Shown: positions 1-5,447 of the stretch, in pieces
How positions within the stretch are numbered: the first letter of the stretch is position 1
Layout: every line of letters starts with the position of its first letter
From: Phototrophicales bacterium
Lineage (GTDB): Bacteria > Chloroflexota > Anaerolineae > Aggregatilineales > Phototrophicaceae
Reading direction: 5' to 3'
Assembly: GCA_002794515.1 (NCBI GenBank)
Contig: PGTJ01000119.1
Span: 1 to 7,323, forward strand
Length of the DNA stretch: 7,323 bases
Program-made: the position numbers and the translations under genes
The notes under the pieces: model-generated
Told to the model about the DNA's origin: nothing
The model's input: the letters and a program-made list of their open reading frames with translations, nothing else
The model's database searches: none

Positions 1-443
1 CTTATAATGCAAGGATAGACGAACTACATGAATTACTTGGTGATGAAGCCGAAACAATAACAGTCTCGTTGGTGCGAACATTCCCTGGTCAAATTGGTCT
101 AGTGTTAACAGGCACAACAGCCGCTTCAGTCTTACAGAGTGTTGGGCTATCTCGTCCTGAATCGCAACAATACGATTATCAGACTGTGTTAGATGAACTA
201 GATGGTCGCCCAGAATTACTCATCTCTTTCGAGCAATTGCTCTTGGCTGATGCAGATGTGGTCTTTGTGTTTGGGGATACATCCGAATTGTTTGATAATC
301 CTTTGTGGAATAGCTTGCCCGCCGTCATCGATGGTCGCGCCTATGAAGTCGGTTATTATTGGTGGGGCGATGGCTTGCTCTCTGCACATAAAATGCTGAA
401 TGATTTATTCACATATCTTATACCACAACTAGAGGATGAATAA
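1..443 (+). CDS. ABC transporter substrate-binding protein, iron-siderophore/B12 type (C-terminal part, 5' truncated)
   Basis: The reading frame is open from base 3 to the TAA ending at 443, so the gene enters from the left edge and its N-terminus and signal peptide are not visible. About 146 residues remain. They look like the C-terminal lobe of the periplasmic-binding-protein type 2 fold (FecB/FepB/BtuF-like): a segment about being active in a residue-rich 'ADADVVFVFG' strand, followed by 'NPLWNSLPAVIDGRAYEV', which is typical of siderophore-binding proteins, then 'WWGDGLLSAHKMLNDL' and a final helix. The family captures ferric siderophores, haem or cobalamin outside the membrane and delivers them to a permease/ATPase. 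The ligand cannot be told from this half. No transporter partner is encoded downstream within the window, so any partners lie to the left. A TTG or GTG near 69-72 is not a real start, because family-like sequence continues upstream of it. Confidence 0.88.
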   Translation, partial: YNARIDELHELLGDEAETITVSLVRTFPGQIGLVLTGTTAASVLQSVGLSRPESQQYDYQTVLDELDGRPELLISFEQLLLADADVVFVFGDTSELFDNPLWNSLPAVIDGRAYEVGYYWWGDGLLSAHKMLNDLFTYLIPQLEDE

Positions 444-475
444 ACCTAGGGGGCTTTTGAAATGATAATCACAAG

Positions 476-503
476 TTGCGTTTTAGATAATTTGTGCTAT
501 ACT
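476..503 (+). promoter_or_regulatory. Predicted sigma70-type promoter for the DUF4256 gene
   Basis: A -35-like TTGCGT (476-481) is followed after 16 bp by TATACT (498-503), which is preceded by TG at 495-496 to give an extended -10. The expected transcript start near 510 would leave a leader of about 30 nt before the ATG at 541. The promoter lies in the short gap after the binding-protein gene, so the DUF4256 gene can be transcribed alone. Seen by eye only. Confidence 0.6.
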
Positions 504-540
504 TAAATTTCGAGATAACCAATTCTTGGAGCAATTTATC

Positions 541-1110
541 ATGTCTGAAGATAAAACCTTATCGCCACAACAACAAGAGGCATTCATCAATACATTGAAA
601 GCGCGCTATGAGAAACATATGTCGCGTCATCCACATCTTCAATGGAATGATGTAGCCGTTAAATTGCAATCTCATTCAGAAAAGTTATGGTCGCTTTATC
701 AGATGGAGCAAACAGGTGGCGAACCCGATGTGGTGGGCTATGATGATCAAACGGGTGAATATTTGTTTTATGATTGTTCCCCAGAAAGCCCAAAGGGACG
801 TAGAAGCATCTGTTATGACCGCGAAGGGCAGACTGCCCGCGAAAAAGAGGGGATACACCCCGCAGGTAATGCGGTCGATATGGCAACCGCGATGGGCATT
901 ACAATTCTAAATGAAGACGAGTATCGTGCTTTACAACAATTGGGGGATTTTGATACCAAAACATCGAGTTGGATCGAAACCCCGCCCGCTATCCGACAAT
1001 TGGGTGGGGCTATCTTTGCCGATAAACGATACAACCATGTGTTTATTTATCACAACAGCGCCCAAACATTTTATAGTGCGCGAGGATTTCGTGGTTGTTT
1101 GCGGGTATGA
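541..1110 (+). CDS. DUF4256 domain-containing protein
   Basis: This 189-residue protein is recognised as a full-length member of the DUF4256 family; its biochemical role is unknown. The family pattern runs along the whole length: an N-terminal helix 'LKARYEKHMSRHP' (about 19-31), 'LWSLYQMEQTGGEPDVVGYD' (49-68), 'FYDCSPESPKGRRSICYD' (76-93), 'DFDTKTSSWIETP' (136-148) and the C-terminal 'FYSARGFRGCLRV'. There is no signal peptide or membrane segment, so it should be cytosolic. The ATG at 541 is chosen over an in-frame TTG at 526, because GGAG at 528-531 lies 9 nt before this ATG and the TTG overlaps that ribosome-binding site. The gene appears monocistronic, converges with the DUF1905 gene, and their stops are 14 bp apart. 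No function should be assigned from the context. Confidence 0.9.
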   Translation: MSEDKTLSPQQQEAFINTLKARYEKHMSRHPHLQWNDVAVKLQSHSEKLWSLYQMEQTGGEPDVVGYDDQTGEYLFYDCSPESPKGRRSICYDREGQTAREKEGIHPAGNAVDMATAMGITILNEDEYRALQQLGDFDTKTSSWIETPPAIRQLGGAIFADKRYNHVFIYHNSAQTFYSARGFRGCLRV

Positions 1111-1124
1111 TTCAACACCCATAA

Positions 1125-1415
1125 TCATCGACCAATGTCGAGGCGCATATCCACCATATCCCCTTCATCTAATTTTTCCGTTTTGCGGATAACCGCCTTA
1201 ATTGGCACAAGGTATATTCCGTCTTTTGGGAATAGCGATGTCGTCCATGTGCTATTCCCAATCTGAACACGCACTGGAATCACACCCCAGCCATATGTCA
1301 CCGAATGGGCGATGGCTTTGATGTCATCACTTTGCTCTGGTGGAATAGCCACAAAATAAAATGGGGCAGGTCCGCGCCATTGGATGATTGTGCCAGAAAA
1401 TTCAATCGTCATCAT
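1125..1415 (-). CDS. DUF1905 domain-containing protein
   Basis: A small protein of 96 residues (95 if the second ATG at 1412 is used) that matches the DUF1905 family over its full length. Features: the opening beta strand 'IEFSGTIIQW', then 'GPAPFYFVAIPPE' (about 15-27), 'YGWGVIPVRVQIGNSTWTTS' (41-60), 'LFPKDGIYLVPIKAVIRKTE' (61-80) and a closing 'GDMVDMRLDI'. DUF1905 folds as a small beta barrel and is often found alone or fused to a bacteriocin-protection (YdeI/OmpD-associated) domain; that second domain is absent here. Its activity is not established. The start overlaps the stop of the upstream reductase gene (ATGA at 1412-1415), so translation is probably coupled. GAGGTGA just upstream spaces better to the second ATG. 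It is the last gene of the arsR operon. Confidence 0.87.
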   Translation of the reverse strand: MMTIEFSGTIIQWRGPAPFYFVAIPPEQSDDIKAIAHSVTYGWGVIPVRVQIGNSTWTTSLFPKDGIYLVPIKAVIRKTEKLDEGDMVDMRLDIGR

Positions 1416-1741
1416 TTCACCTCGATGATAAGTCCATCACTCCAGCCATATTTGGCATCCATTTTGGCGCTCACCGCCCGAAAAATATCCGGTGCATGAT
1501 CGGCTGTGATAATGCGCCCAATCGCATGATGATATTTCACAAGCGCTTCTTTATCATCTGGTGTCCCCACACTGAATTGCACTTGTGGATTTTTGAGGAT
1601 GTTTTGCACCCAATGGGCATTTTCTCGTCCTTCGCTGACCATATAATATGCACCATCATATTCCACATACCAAATTTCGATGGTATGCCGATTGCCCGAC
1701 TTATGTCCGATGGTGGTCAAATACAGAAATGTCTCTGCCAT
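1412..1741 (-). CDS. Nitroreductase/quinone reductase family protein (F420-dependent Ddn-like, split-barrel fold)
   Basis: The 109-residue product belongs to the deazaflavin (F420)-dependent nitroreductase group of split beta-barrel proteins. Visible family motifs are 'LTTIGHKSGNRH' (about 8-19), corresponding to the TTxGRKSG cofactor-binding segment, 'EIWYVEYDGAYYMVSEG' (22-38) and 'AHWVQNILKNPQVQFSVG' (42-59). Known relatives reduce quinones, nitroaromatics or other substrates with F420H2, but substrates vary widely and some members bind FMN or haem, so neither cofactor nor substrate is proven here. It is shorter than mycobacterial Ddn (about 150) because it lacks the N-terminal helix, which is common in this subgroup. 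The start is 3 bp after the arsR stop and the end overlaps the DUF1905 start, placing it in the middle of a three-gene operon under the ArsR regulator. Confidence 0.82.
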   Translation of the reverse strand: MAETFLYLTTIGHKSGNRHTIEIWYVEYDGAYYMVSEGRENAHWVQNILKNPQVQFSVGTPDDKEALVKYHHAIGRIITADHAPDIFRAVSAKMDAKYGWSDGLIIEVK

Positions 1742-1744
1742 GAT

Positions 1745-2080
1745 TTATATCTTACTCAGCCATGCTTGAATAATCGCTAATCCTGGTGGATGAATACGAT
1801 GATGTACCCACACCCCACGATTTTCTGAAATAATCAGACCTGCTTCGCGTAATATCTTGATATGATGCGAGATTGTCGGTTGCGTGAGGTCGAAATGTTT
1901 CTCGATATTGCAGGCACATAATTCACCATCGCCATCGTGGATGAATTGCAATAATTGGACTCGTACAGGATGACTGAGTGCCTTAAATATATTGGCGAGG
2001 CGTGTGGCTTCATCATGAGATAGCGACACATTCGTTGCACATACAGGGGCATGTGGTGATTCGAGTTGTCGTTGCGTCAT
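1745..2080 (-). CDS. arsR: ArsR/SmtB-family metal(loid)-sensing transcriptional regulator
   Basis: A 111-residue winged-helix repressor. From the ATG at 2080, 'LANIFKALSHPVRVQLLQFI' (about 28-47) is the conserved ArsR opening, 'ELCACNIEKHF' (53-63) carries the CxC pair (Cys55, Cys57) at the helix-3 thiol site of ArsR and CadC, 'LTQPTISHHIKILREAGLI' (65-83) is the recognition helix, and a wing 'SENRGVWVHHRI' follows. An extra cysteine near the N-terminus (Cys14) could serve as a third thiolate as in CadC. The sensed ion could be As(III)/Sb(III) or a soft divalent metal such as Cd/Pb; the sequence does not decide. An ATG at 2095 is possible but would leave almost no leader, whereas GAGGA precedes the ATG at 2080 by 8 nt. 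It heads the operon with the reductase and DUF1905 genes and is divergent from a broken permease gene. Confidence 0.92.
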   Translation of the reverse strand: MTQRQLESPHAPVCATNVSLSHDEATRLANIFKALSHPVRVQLLQFIHDGDGELCACNIEKHFDLTQPTISHHIKILREAGLIISENRGVWVHHRIHPPGLAIIQAWLSKI

Positions 2081-2088
2081 ATCGTATA

Positions 2089-2093
2089 TCCTC
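2089..2093 (-). promoter_or_regulatory. Ribosome-binding site that sets the arsR start
   Basis: GAGGA on the minus strand lies 8 nt before the ATG at 2080. It overlaps the alternative in-frame ATG at 2095-2093, which argues for the shorter protein. Confidence 0.6.
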
Positions 2094-2109
2094 ATTATTC
2101 CTATCGATG

Positions 2110-2138
2110 ATTATATATCAAAAATTGGTTATATAGAA
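2110..2138 (-). promoter_or_regulatory. Predicted arsR promoter
   Basis: A perfect minus-strand TATAAT lies at 2115-2110. The -35 region about 17 bp upstream (near 2133-2138) is weak and overlaps a palindromic box at 2133-2148, an arrangement expected of a repressor that excludes RNA polymerase. The transcript would begin near 2103, leaving about 23 nt before the ATG at 2080. Confidence 0.5.
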
Positions 2139-2148
2139 AAGTATCTAT
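2133..2148. promoter_or_regulatory. Candidate ArsR operator, arsR-proximal copy
   Basis: ATAGAAAAGTATCTAT is an imperfect inverted repeat (ATAGA...TCTAT). It matches 13 of 16 bases with a second copy at 2210-2225 on the other side of the divergent spacer. It overlaps the predicted -35 region of arsR, so autorepression is likely. Inference from symmetry, duplication and position. Confidence 0.5.
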
Positions 2149-2169
2149 GTCATGATTTACTCATGACAT
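2147..2169. repeat. Perfect 9-5-9 inverted repeat in the arsR/permease divergent spacer
   Basis: ATGTCATGA (2147-2155), spacer TTTAC, TCATGACAT (2161-2169). The arms are perfect. The site has no T-tract and sits between two divergent genes, so it looks like a regulator-binding site rather than a terminator. It touches the right end of the box at 2133-2148. Its sequence differs from the two ATAGA...TCTAT boxes and could be bound by another regulator. Confidence 0.5.
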
Positions 2170-2209
2170 GTTGCACTCATCGTATACCATGTTGAATGCT
2201 ACCCTAGAG

Positions 2210-2225
2210 ATAGATAGTTATCTAT
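2210..2225. promoter_or_regulatory. Candidate ArsR operator, permease-proximal copy
   Basis: ATAGATAGTTATCTAT is a perfect inverted repeat with 7-bp arms and a 2-bp centre. It resembles the copy at 2133-2148 and ends 16 bp before the permease ATG at 2242, just ahead of the ribosome-binding GGAAG (2231-2235). Bound protein here should block transcription toward the permease. Confidence 0.55.
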
Positions 2226-2241
2226 ATATTGGAAGAATGAT

Positions 2242-2974
2242 ATGGTGCATCTAATCCGTTTTGATTACATCCAAAACACCCGCGCCGCCATCGGCATTAT
2301 TGCTGTGTTGGCGGTGATATGGCGGAGCGTTTATAGCAATCTACAACCGATTGACGATTGGCTCACATATGATTTTTTGCGTTTTGAACGTCAGAGCCAT
2401 CTCGGTCAGCGCTCAATTTTTTGGTGTATGATGTCCCCAAAATTTTGTTGCTCTTGGCGGGCATGATTTTATGACGCATGAAGCTCGAAAAATATGTCGA
2501 GCCGATGGTGTATGTCGTCAAATCCCGCCCGTCAGGCGAGGGTAGTGTATTGGCATACATCCCCATATGGTCAGAACGGTTTGAGCAAGCCATCACCAGC
2601 ACCCGTGAAATCATCAGCAAGGTGTGGCTATTTATGATTATCGGAATCGGCATTGGTGCGTTCATTCACGGATTTATCCCCGAACAAGCATTGACCGATC
2701 TGATGGGGCAGGGCGCATGGTGGTCTGTGCCGATGGCAGTCTTGTCGGGCATTTCCCTCTATTCGAATGCCACAGGGGTCATCCCCATTGTGAGCGCATT
2801 ATTGGCAAAAGGGGCGGCGCTTGGCACAGCATTGGCGTTTATGATGTCGGTGGTGGCGCTCAGTTTGTTATCTTGCGCCGTGTGCTAAAACCACGTTTGA
2901 TCGTCATTTTCGTCGGCGTGGTCGGCTTGAGCATCATGCTCACGGGTTATTTGTTCAACTGGCTCGTGGGATAA
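2242..2974 (+). pseudogene. Decayed permease of the COG0701/ArsP (DUF318) family
   Basis: Intact relatives are membrane permeases of about 330-350 residues, linked to export of arsenic compounds or other metal(loid)s. The start is convincing (GGAAG, 6 nt, ATG 2242) and the N-terminus reads as family-like through 'FERQSHLGQ'. Three lesions follow. Near 2409-2411 one base appears lost; adding a G restores 'ALNFLVYDVPKILLLLAGMI' in frame 3. At 2472 a TGA marks the junction of an internal deletion of perhaps 100 codons, which removes the segment that carries the family CSCS-type metal motif. The frame resumes at 'RMKLEKYVEPMVYVV' and continues through 'GAWWSVPMAVLSGISLYSNA'. Near 2863-2868 the expected 'LSLPEF' is lost by about 10 nt and the frame shifts to 'VILRRVLKPRLIVIFVGVVG', ending at the TAA at 2974. 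The product cannot be a working transporter. Confidence 0.85.
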
Positions 2975-2984
2975 TGTGACGGAC

Positions 2985-3017
2985 GGTCAGATGATAGTTT
3001 GTCTCTATCATCTGACC
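2985..3017 (+). terminator. Strong hairpin between the permease remnant and the COG0523 operon
   Basis: GGTCAGATGATAG (2985-2997) pairs perfectly with CTATCATCTGACC (3005-3017) around a 7-nt loop. The downstream plus-strand sequence is only moderately T-rich (TAACCTTTCTTAT), and no T-run follows on the minus strand. It lies 10 bp after the permease stop and 24 bp beyond the COG0523 stop at 3042, so it probably ends transcription or protects 3' ends from both sides. Confidence 0.6.
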
Positions 3018-3041
3018 TAACCTTTCTTATAAGCCAATATT

Positions 3042-4238
3042 TTATGAGGCAATATCCACATCCCATGAGGGAAATGGATCTCGATATACTGCCCAACGCC
3101 GATAGCCCTGTTGCATTTCGGCATCGGTGAGCAAGCAGGCATCTAATTTTTGTCGTAAGGCATCTTCATCAAAATCGACCCCGATGAACACCAATTCTTG
3201 TCGTCTATCACCAAATTCGCCAACCATCTGCGACAAAAGTTCATCGTGCATATCATCGGGATATTCCGCTTCTGGCACATCTGCCCACCACATGCCTGCT
3301 GGCGCGAGGGTGATGATCAAGCCTGCTTGTGACCACATCCCTGCCATATCATGACGTGTTGCCAGCCAACAAATGCCTTTGGAGCGAAGCACACCTGTTA
3401 ACAGATTATCTTGGGTGATGGCTTGATACAAGCGTCTGGGATGAAATGGCTTTCTGGCGCGATATGCCATACTATGGATGCCGTATTCGAGTGTTTCTGG
3501 GGTGTGTTCTTCGCCAGATAACCACTCATCGAAACTCGCCGCCACATCAAAATCGAAGCGACCAGTATTCATGATGTCGCTTGTCAAGACAACACCATGA
3601 TGCGTACAGATGATTTTGGCACGCGGGTTCATCCGTCGCATCAATCCTTCTACACGCCGTAAATCATCAGCCGAGACCAAATCGCTCTTGTTGATGATAA
3701 TCACATCGGCGAATTCAATTTGGTCGACCAACAGATGGACGATGGTGCGCTCATCTCCATCATTCATGCCCATACCCCTATCGGCAACCGTATCGAGGGT
3801 GGTTAACTCGCTGAGGATATTCTTGGCATCTACGACTGTCACCATCGTGTCGATTCGGGCGATGTCGGCGAGGCTTGTGCCGTCACCTAACGGGAAGGTG
3901 AAGGTCTCTGCCACAGGCAACGGCTCAGAAATGCCCGTAGATTCGATGAGCAGATAATCGAAGCGCCCTTCTTTTGCCAATTTGGTCACTTCTTGGAGCA
4001 GGTCATCGCGCAAGGTGCAACAAATGCACCCGTTGGTCATCTCGACCAATCTCTCTTCGGTACGGCTGAGTTGTGCTGTGCCATCACGGATGAGTTGGGC
4101 ATCGATGTTGATTTCGCTCATATCATTGACAATCACCGCGACTTTCATGCCCTCGCGGTTGTTGAGGACATGGTTCAGCACGGTGGTTTTGCCCGCGCCT
4201 AAAAATCCAGATAGTACAGTGACAGGGAGTTTGTTCAT
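3042..4238 (-). CDS. COG0523 (CobW-like) metallochaperone GTPase, ZigA/YciC-like zinc subgroup
   Basis: A 398-residue G3E P-loop GTPase, probably a cytosolic zinc chaperone that passes metal to client enzymes under zinc shortage. Visible elements: Walker A GFLGAGKTT (11-19), 'VNDMSEINIDAQLI' (37-50), the metal-binding GCICC (70-74), 'ESTGISEP' (99-106), the guanine-specificity NKSD (183-186), then a CobW C-terminal domain with 'KPFHPRRLYQAI', 'RSKGICWLATRHDMAGMWSQAG' and 'RQELVFIGVDFDEDALRQKLDACLLTD', all typical of the YciC/ZigA group. There is no His-rich stretch. The ATG at 4238 is chosen because AGAGGA lies 7 nt upstream; an extension to 4268 would overlap the preceding gene. It is the second gene of the operon, 14 bp after the first GTPase. 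The zinc assignment rests on subfamily resemblance and the Zur-like box upstream. Confidence 0.9.
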   Translation of the reverse strand: MNKLPVTVLSGFLGAGKTTVLNHVLNNREGMKVAVIVNDMSEINIDAQLIRDGTAQLSRTEERLVEMTNGCICCTLRDDLLQEVTKLAKEGRFDYLLIESTGISEPLPVAETFTFPLGDGTSLADIARIDTMVTVVDAKNILSELTTLDTVADRGMGMNDGDERTIVHLLVDQIEFADVIIINKSDLVSADDLRRVEGLMRRMNPRAKIICTHHGVVLTSDIMNTGRFDFDVAASFDEWLSGEEHTPETLEYGIHSMAYRARKPFHPRRLYQAITQDNLLTGVLRSKGICWLATRHDMAGMWSQAGLIITLAPAGMWWADVPEAEYPDDMHDELLSQMVGEFGDRRQELVFIGVDFDEDALRQKLDACLLTDAEMQQGYRRWAVYRDPFPSWDVDIAS

Positions 4239-4245
4239 GTGTTTT

Positions 4246-4251
4246 TCCTCT
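4246..4251 (-). promoter_or_regulatory. Ribosome-binding site that sets the start of the second COG0523 gene
   Basis: AGAGGA on the minus strand with 7 nt before the ATG at 4238. It sits in the 14-bp gap after the tandem TAG TAG stops of the preceding gene. Confidence 0.65.
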
Positions 4252-4252
4252 A

Positions 4253-5335
4253 CTAATAGCGCATCCATTCCGTTCTATCGGGTATATTTGCATCTGCCAG
4301 AGACCCTTCCAGCACACATGCCTCAAGCTGGGCTTGCAAAAGGGCATTATCAATCCCACCATGCGAGCCGATCATCACGATTTGTGTGCGTGGTGTGTCA
4401 TCACCCCATTCCCCTGCGAGGGTCAGGTTTGCACGCCTGCCAACCAGTTGTAAGACGACCATACGGTGTGGCACATCTGCCAGATGAATCACCCCTTTAG
4501 CACGATAAATGGTGTTGGGCAATTTCTCGAACATATCGCGCACCTTGCTTAATATGAGGGGCTTATCGGTCATCCAGCTCCATGTGCTGAATACTTTCGT
4601 GTGGTCATCGTGATGATGATGGGCAACATGCTCATGGTCATCATGGTTATGATGGTCATGATCTTCATCTACTCCGTGTATGTGAATATCTTTTTCTGCG
4701 CGTTTGACCAATTTTTCGGGCGCGAAATTGCCAACACCTATGACCAATTCGACGGGTATTTTGCCATGCGACACCTCAAGTATACGGGCATCGGGTGCGA
4801 TTTGGCGGATGATATGGCGCGTCTTATCCAATTGCTCAGGTGTTGCCATATCTATTTTGTTCAACACGATAATATCTGCCACATCGATTTGGTCTATAGC
4901 GACATCATAATTGTCTTCTGTCAAGTTCAGCAGTTGCTCACTATCCACGACCACCAAAATGCTATCGACACGGATGACGGGCTTGACTTCGGGCATGAAG
5001 AAGGTGTTGGCGACCGCGATTGGATCAGATACGCCACTGGTTTCGATGATGATATATTGAGGTGGGTCATCACGCCGTACCAAATTCACGACGGCTTGCA
5101 ACAAATCACCACGAATCGTGCAACAAATACAGCCATTCGCCAAGTTGACCATTTCCCCTTCAATACCGACCACCAATTGAGTATCAATGTTAATCGCGCC
5201 AAAATCGTTCACCAAAACGGCTATCTTTAACCCGTGATTACTATGCAAAATATGATTGAGTACTGTTGTTTTGCCCGCTCCCAAAAATCCGCTGATGATG
5301 GTCATGGGTATTGGAAAAGGGTGTAAGATCGTCAT
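4253..5335 (-). CDS. COG0523 (CobW/P47K) metallochaperone GTPase with His-rich metal-binding stretch
   Basis: A 360-residue G3E GTPase, first gene of a two-gene operon. Motifs: Walker A GFLGAGKTT (16-24), 'VNDFGAINIDTQLV' (42-55), GCICC (68-72), 'ETSGVSDP' (98-105), NKID (159-162). Residues 218-245 form a low-complexity linker with 13 histidines and 9 acidic residues, as in many CobW-type proteins, where it buffers or delivers Zn, Co or Ni. A CobW C-terminal domain follows ('FEKLPNTIYRAKGVIHLAD', about 268-286), ending with 'LEACVLEGSLADANIPDRTEWMRY'. AAGGATAGG lies just upstream of the ATG at 5335. No cobalamin, nitrile hydratase or urease gene is near, so a general zinc role is favoured over a dedicated cobalt or nickel one. 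It pairs with a different COG0523 subgroup member downstream, which suggests division of labour rather than a recent duplication. Confidence 0.9.
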   Translation of the reverse strand: MTILHPFPIPMTIISGFLGAGKTTVLNHILHSNHGLKIAVLVNDFGAINIDTQLVVGIEGEMVNLANGCICCTIRGDLLQAVVNLVRRDDPPQYIIIETSGVSDPIAVANTFFMPEVKPVIRVDSILVVVDSEQLLNLTEDNYDVAIDQIDVADIIVLNKIDMATPEQLDKTRHIIRQIAPDARILEVSHGKIPVELVIGVGNFAPEKLVKRAEKDIHIHGVDEDHDHHNHDDHEHVAHHHHDDHTKVFSTWSWMTDKPLILSKVRDMFEKLPNTIYRAKGVIHLADVPHRMVVLQLVGRRANLTLAGEWGDDTPRTQIVMIGSHGGIDNALLQAQLEACVLEGSLADANIPDRTEWMRY

Positions 5336-5372
5336 GAAATGCCTATCCTTATCTGTGTCGATGACAATCTAA

Positions 5373-5401
5373 ATGATACATTGTATCAATTAGAGCGTCA
5401 A
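5373..5401 (-). promoter_or_regulatory. Predicted promoter of the COG0523 operon
   Basis: On the minus strand TTGACG (5401-5396) is followed after exactly 17 bp by TATCAT (5378-5373). Both hexamers match the sigma70 consensus at 5 of 6 positions. The transcript should begin near 5366, about 30 nt before the ATG at 5335. The inverted repeat at 5374-5388 lies across the spacer and the -10. Confidence 0.72.
5374..5388. promoter_or_regulatory. Candidate Zur/Fur-family operator
   Basis: TGATACATTGTATCA is a perfect 7-1-7 inverted repeat, the geometry of Fur-family boxes (compare TGATAATnATTATCA). It overlaps the -10 and spacer of the COG0523 promoter, so a bound repressor would block initiation. 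Given the zinc-type GTPases it serves, Zur is the best guess. Fur or another family member is possible. No fur or zur gene is in the window. Confidence 0.6.
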
Positions 5402-5419
5402 GGCTAAACAACGGCTAAT

Positions 5420-5447
5420 CTGATATATGGCAATTTTTTGGTATAGT
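5420..5447 (+). promoter_or_regulatory. Predicted promoter of the dioxygenase-like gene
   Basis: TATAGT (5442-5447) preceded by TG (5439-5440) makes an extended -10. A weak -35-like CTGATA (5420-5425) lies 16 bp upstream. The transcript would begin near 5454, about 25 nt before the ATG at 5479. It is divergent from, but does not overlap, the COG0523 promoter. Confidence 0.55.

Noticed and set aside
1107..1128. Possible terminator hairpin between the DUF4256 and DUF1905 genes (ATGATT...AATCAT)
   Set aside because: A 6-bp AT-rich stem with a 10-nt loop and no T-tract is too weak to call.
1388..1780. Plus-strand open frame of 130 codons opposite the reductase gene
   Set aside because: Its composition is unlike a real protein and the minus strand carries a recognised reductase and an operon with coupled starts.
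2160..2230. Plus-strand promoter for the permease
   Set aside because: Several partial -35/-10 matches exist (for example TTGAAT at 2192-2197) but none has a good partner at correct spacing, so no specific promoter is called.
2242..2888. Two separate small membrane protein genes (2242-2466 and 2478-2888)
   Set aside because: Together with the frame ending at 2974 they form consecutive pieces of one permease family in the right order; a frameshifted single gene explains them better.
3982..4500. Plus-strand open frame of 172 codons across the junction of the two COG0523 genes
   Set aside because: It lies opposite both GTPases, has no family resemblance and no convincing ribosome-binding site.
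4595..4680. Repetitive CAT/GATG-rich DNA resembling a microsatellite
   Set aside because: The repetition is explained by histidine and aspartate codons of the metal-binding linker of the GTPase on the minus strand.
4601..5230. Long plus-strand open frame of 209 codons opposite the first COG0523 gene
   Set aside because: It is antisense to a clear GTPase with all motifs. Its Met/Val-rich start is the complement of the His/Asp codons of the metal-binding linker, and it has no recognisable family pattern.
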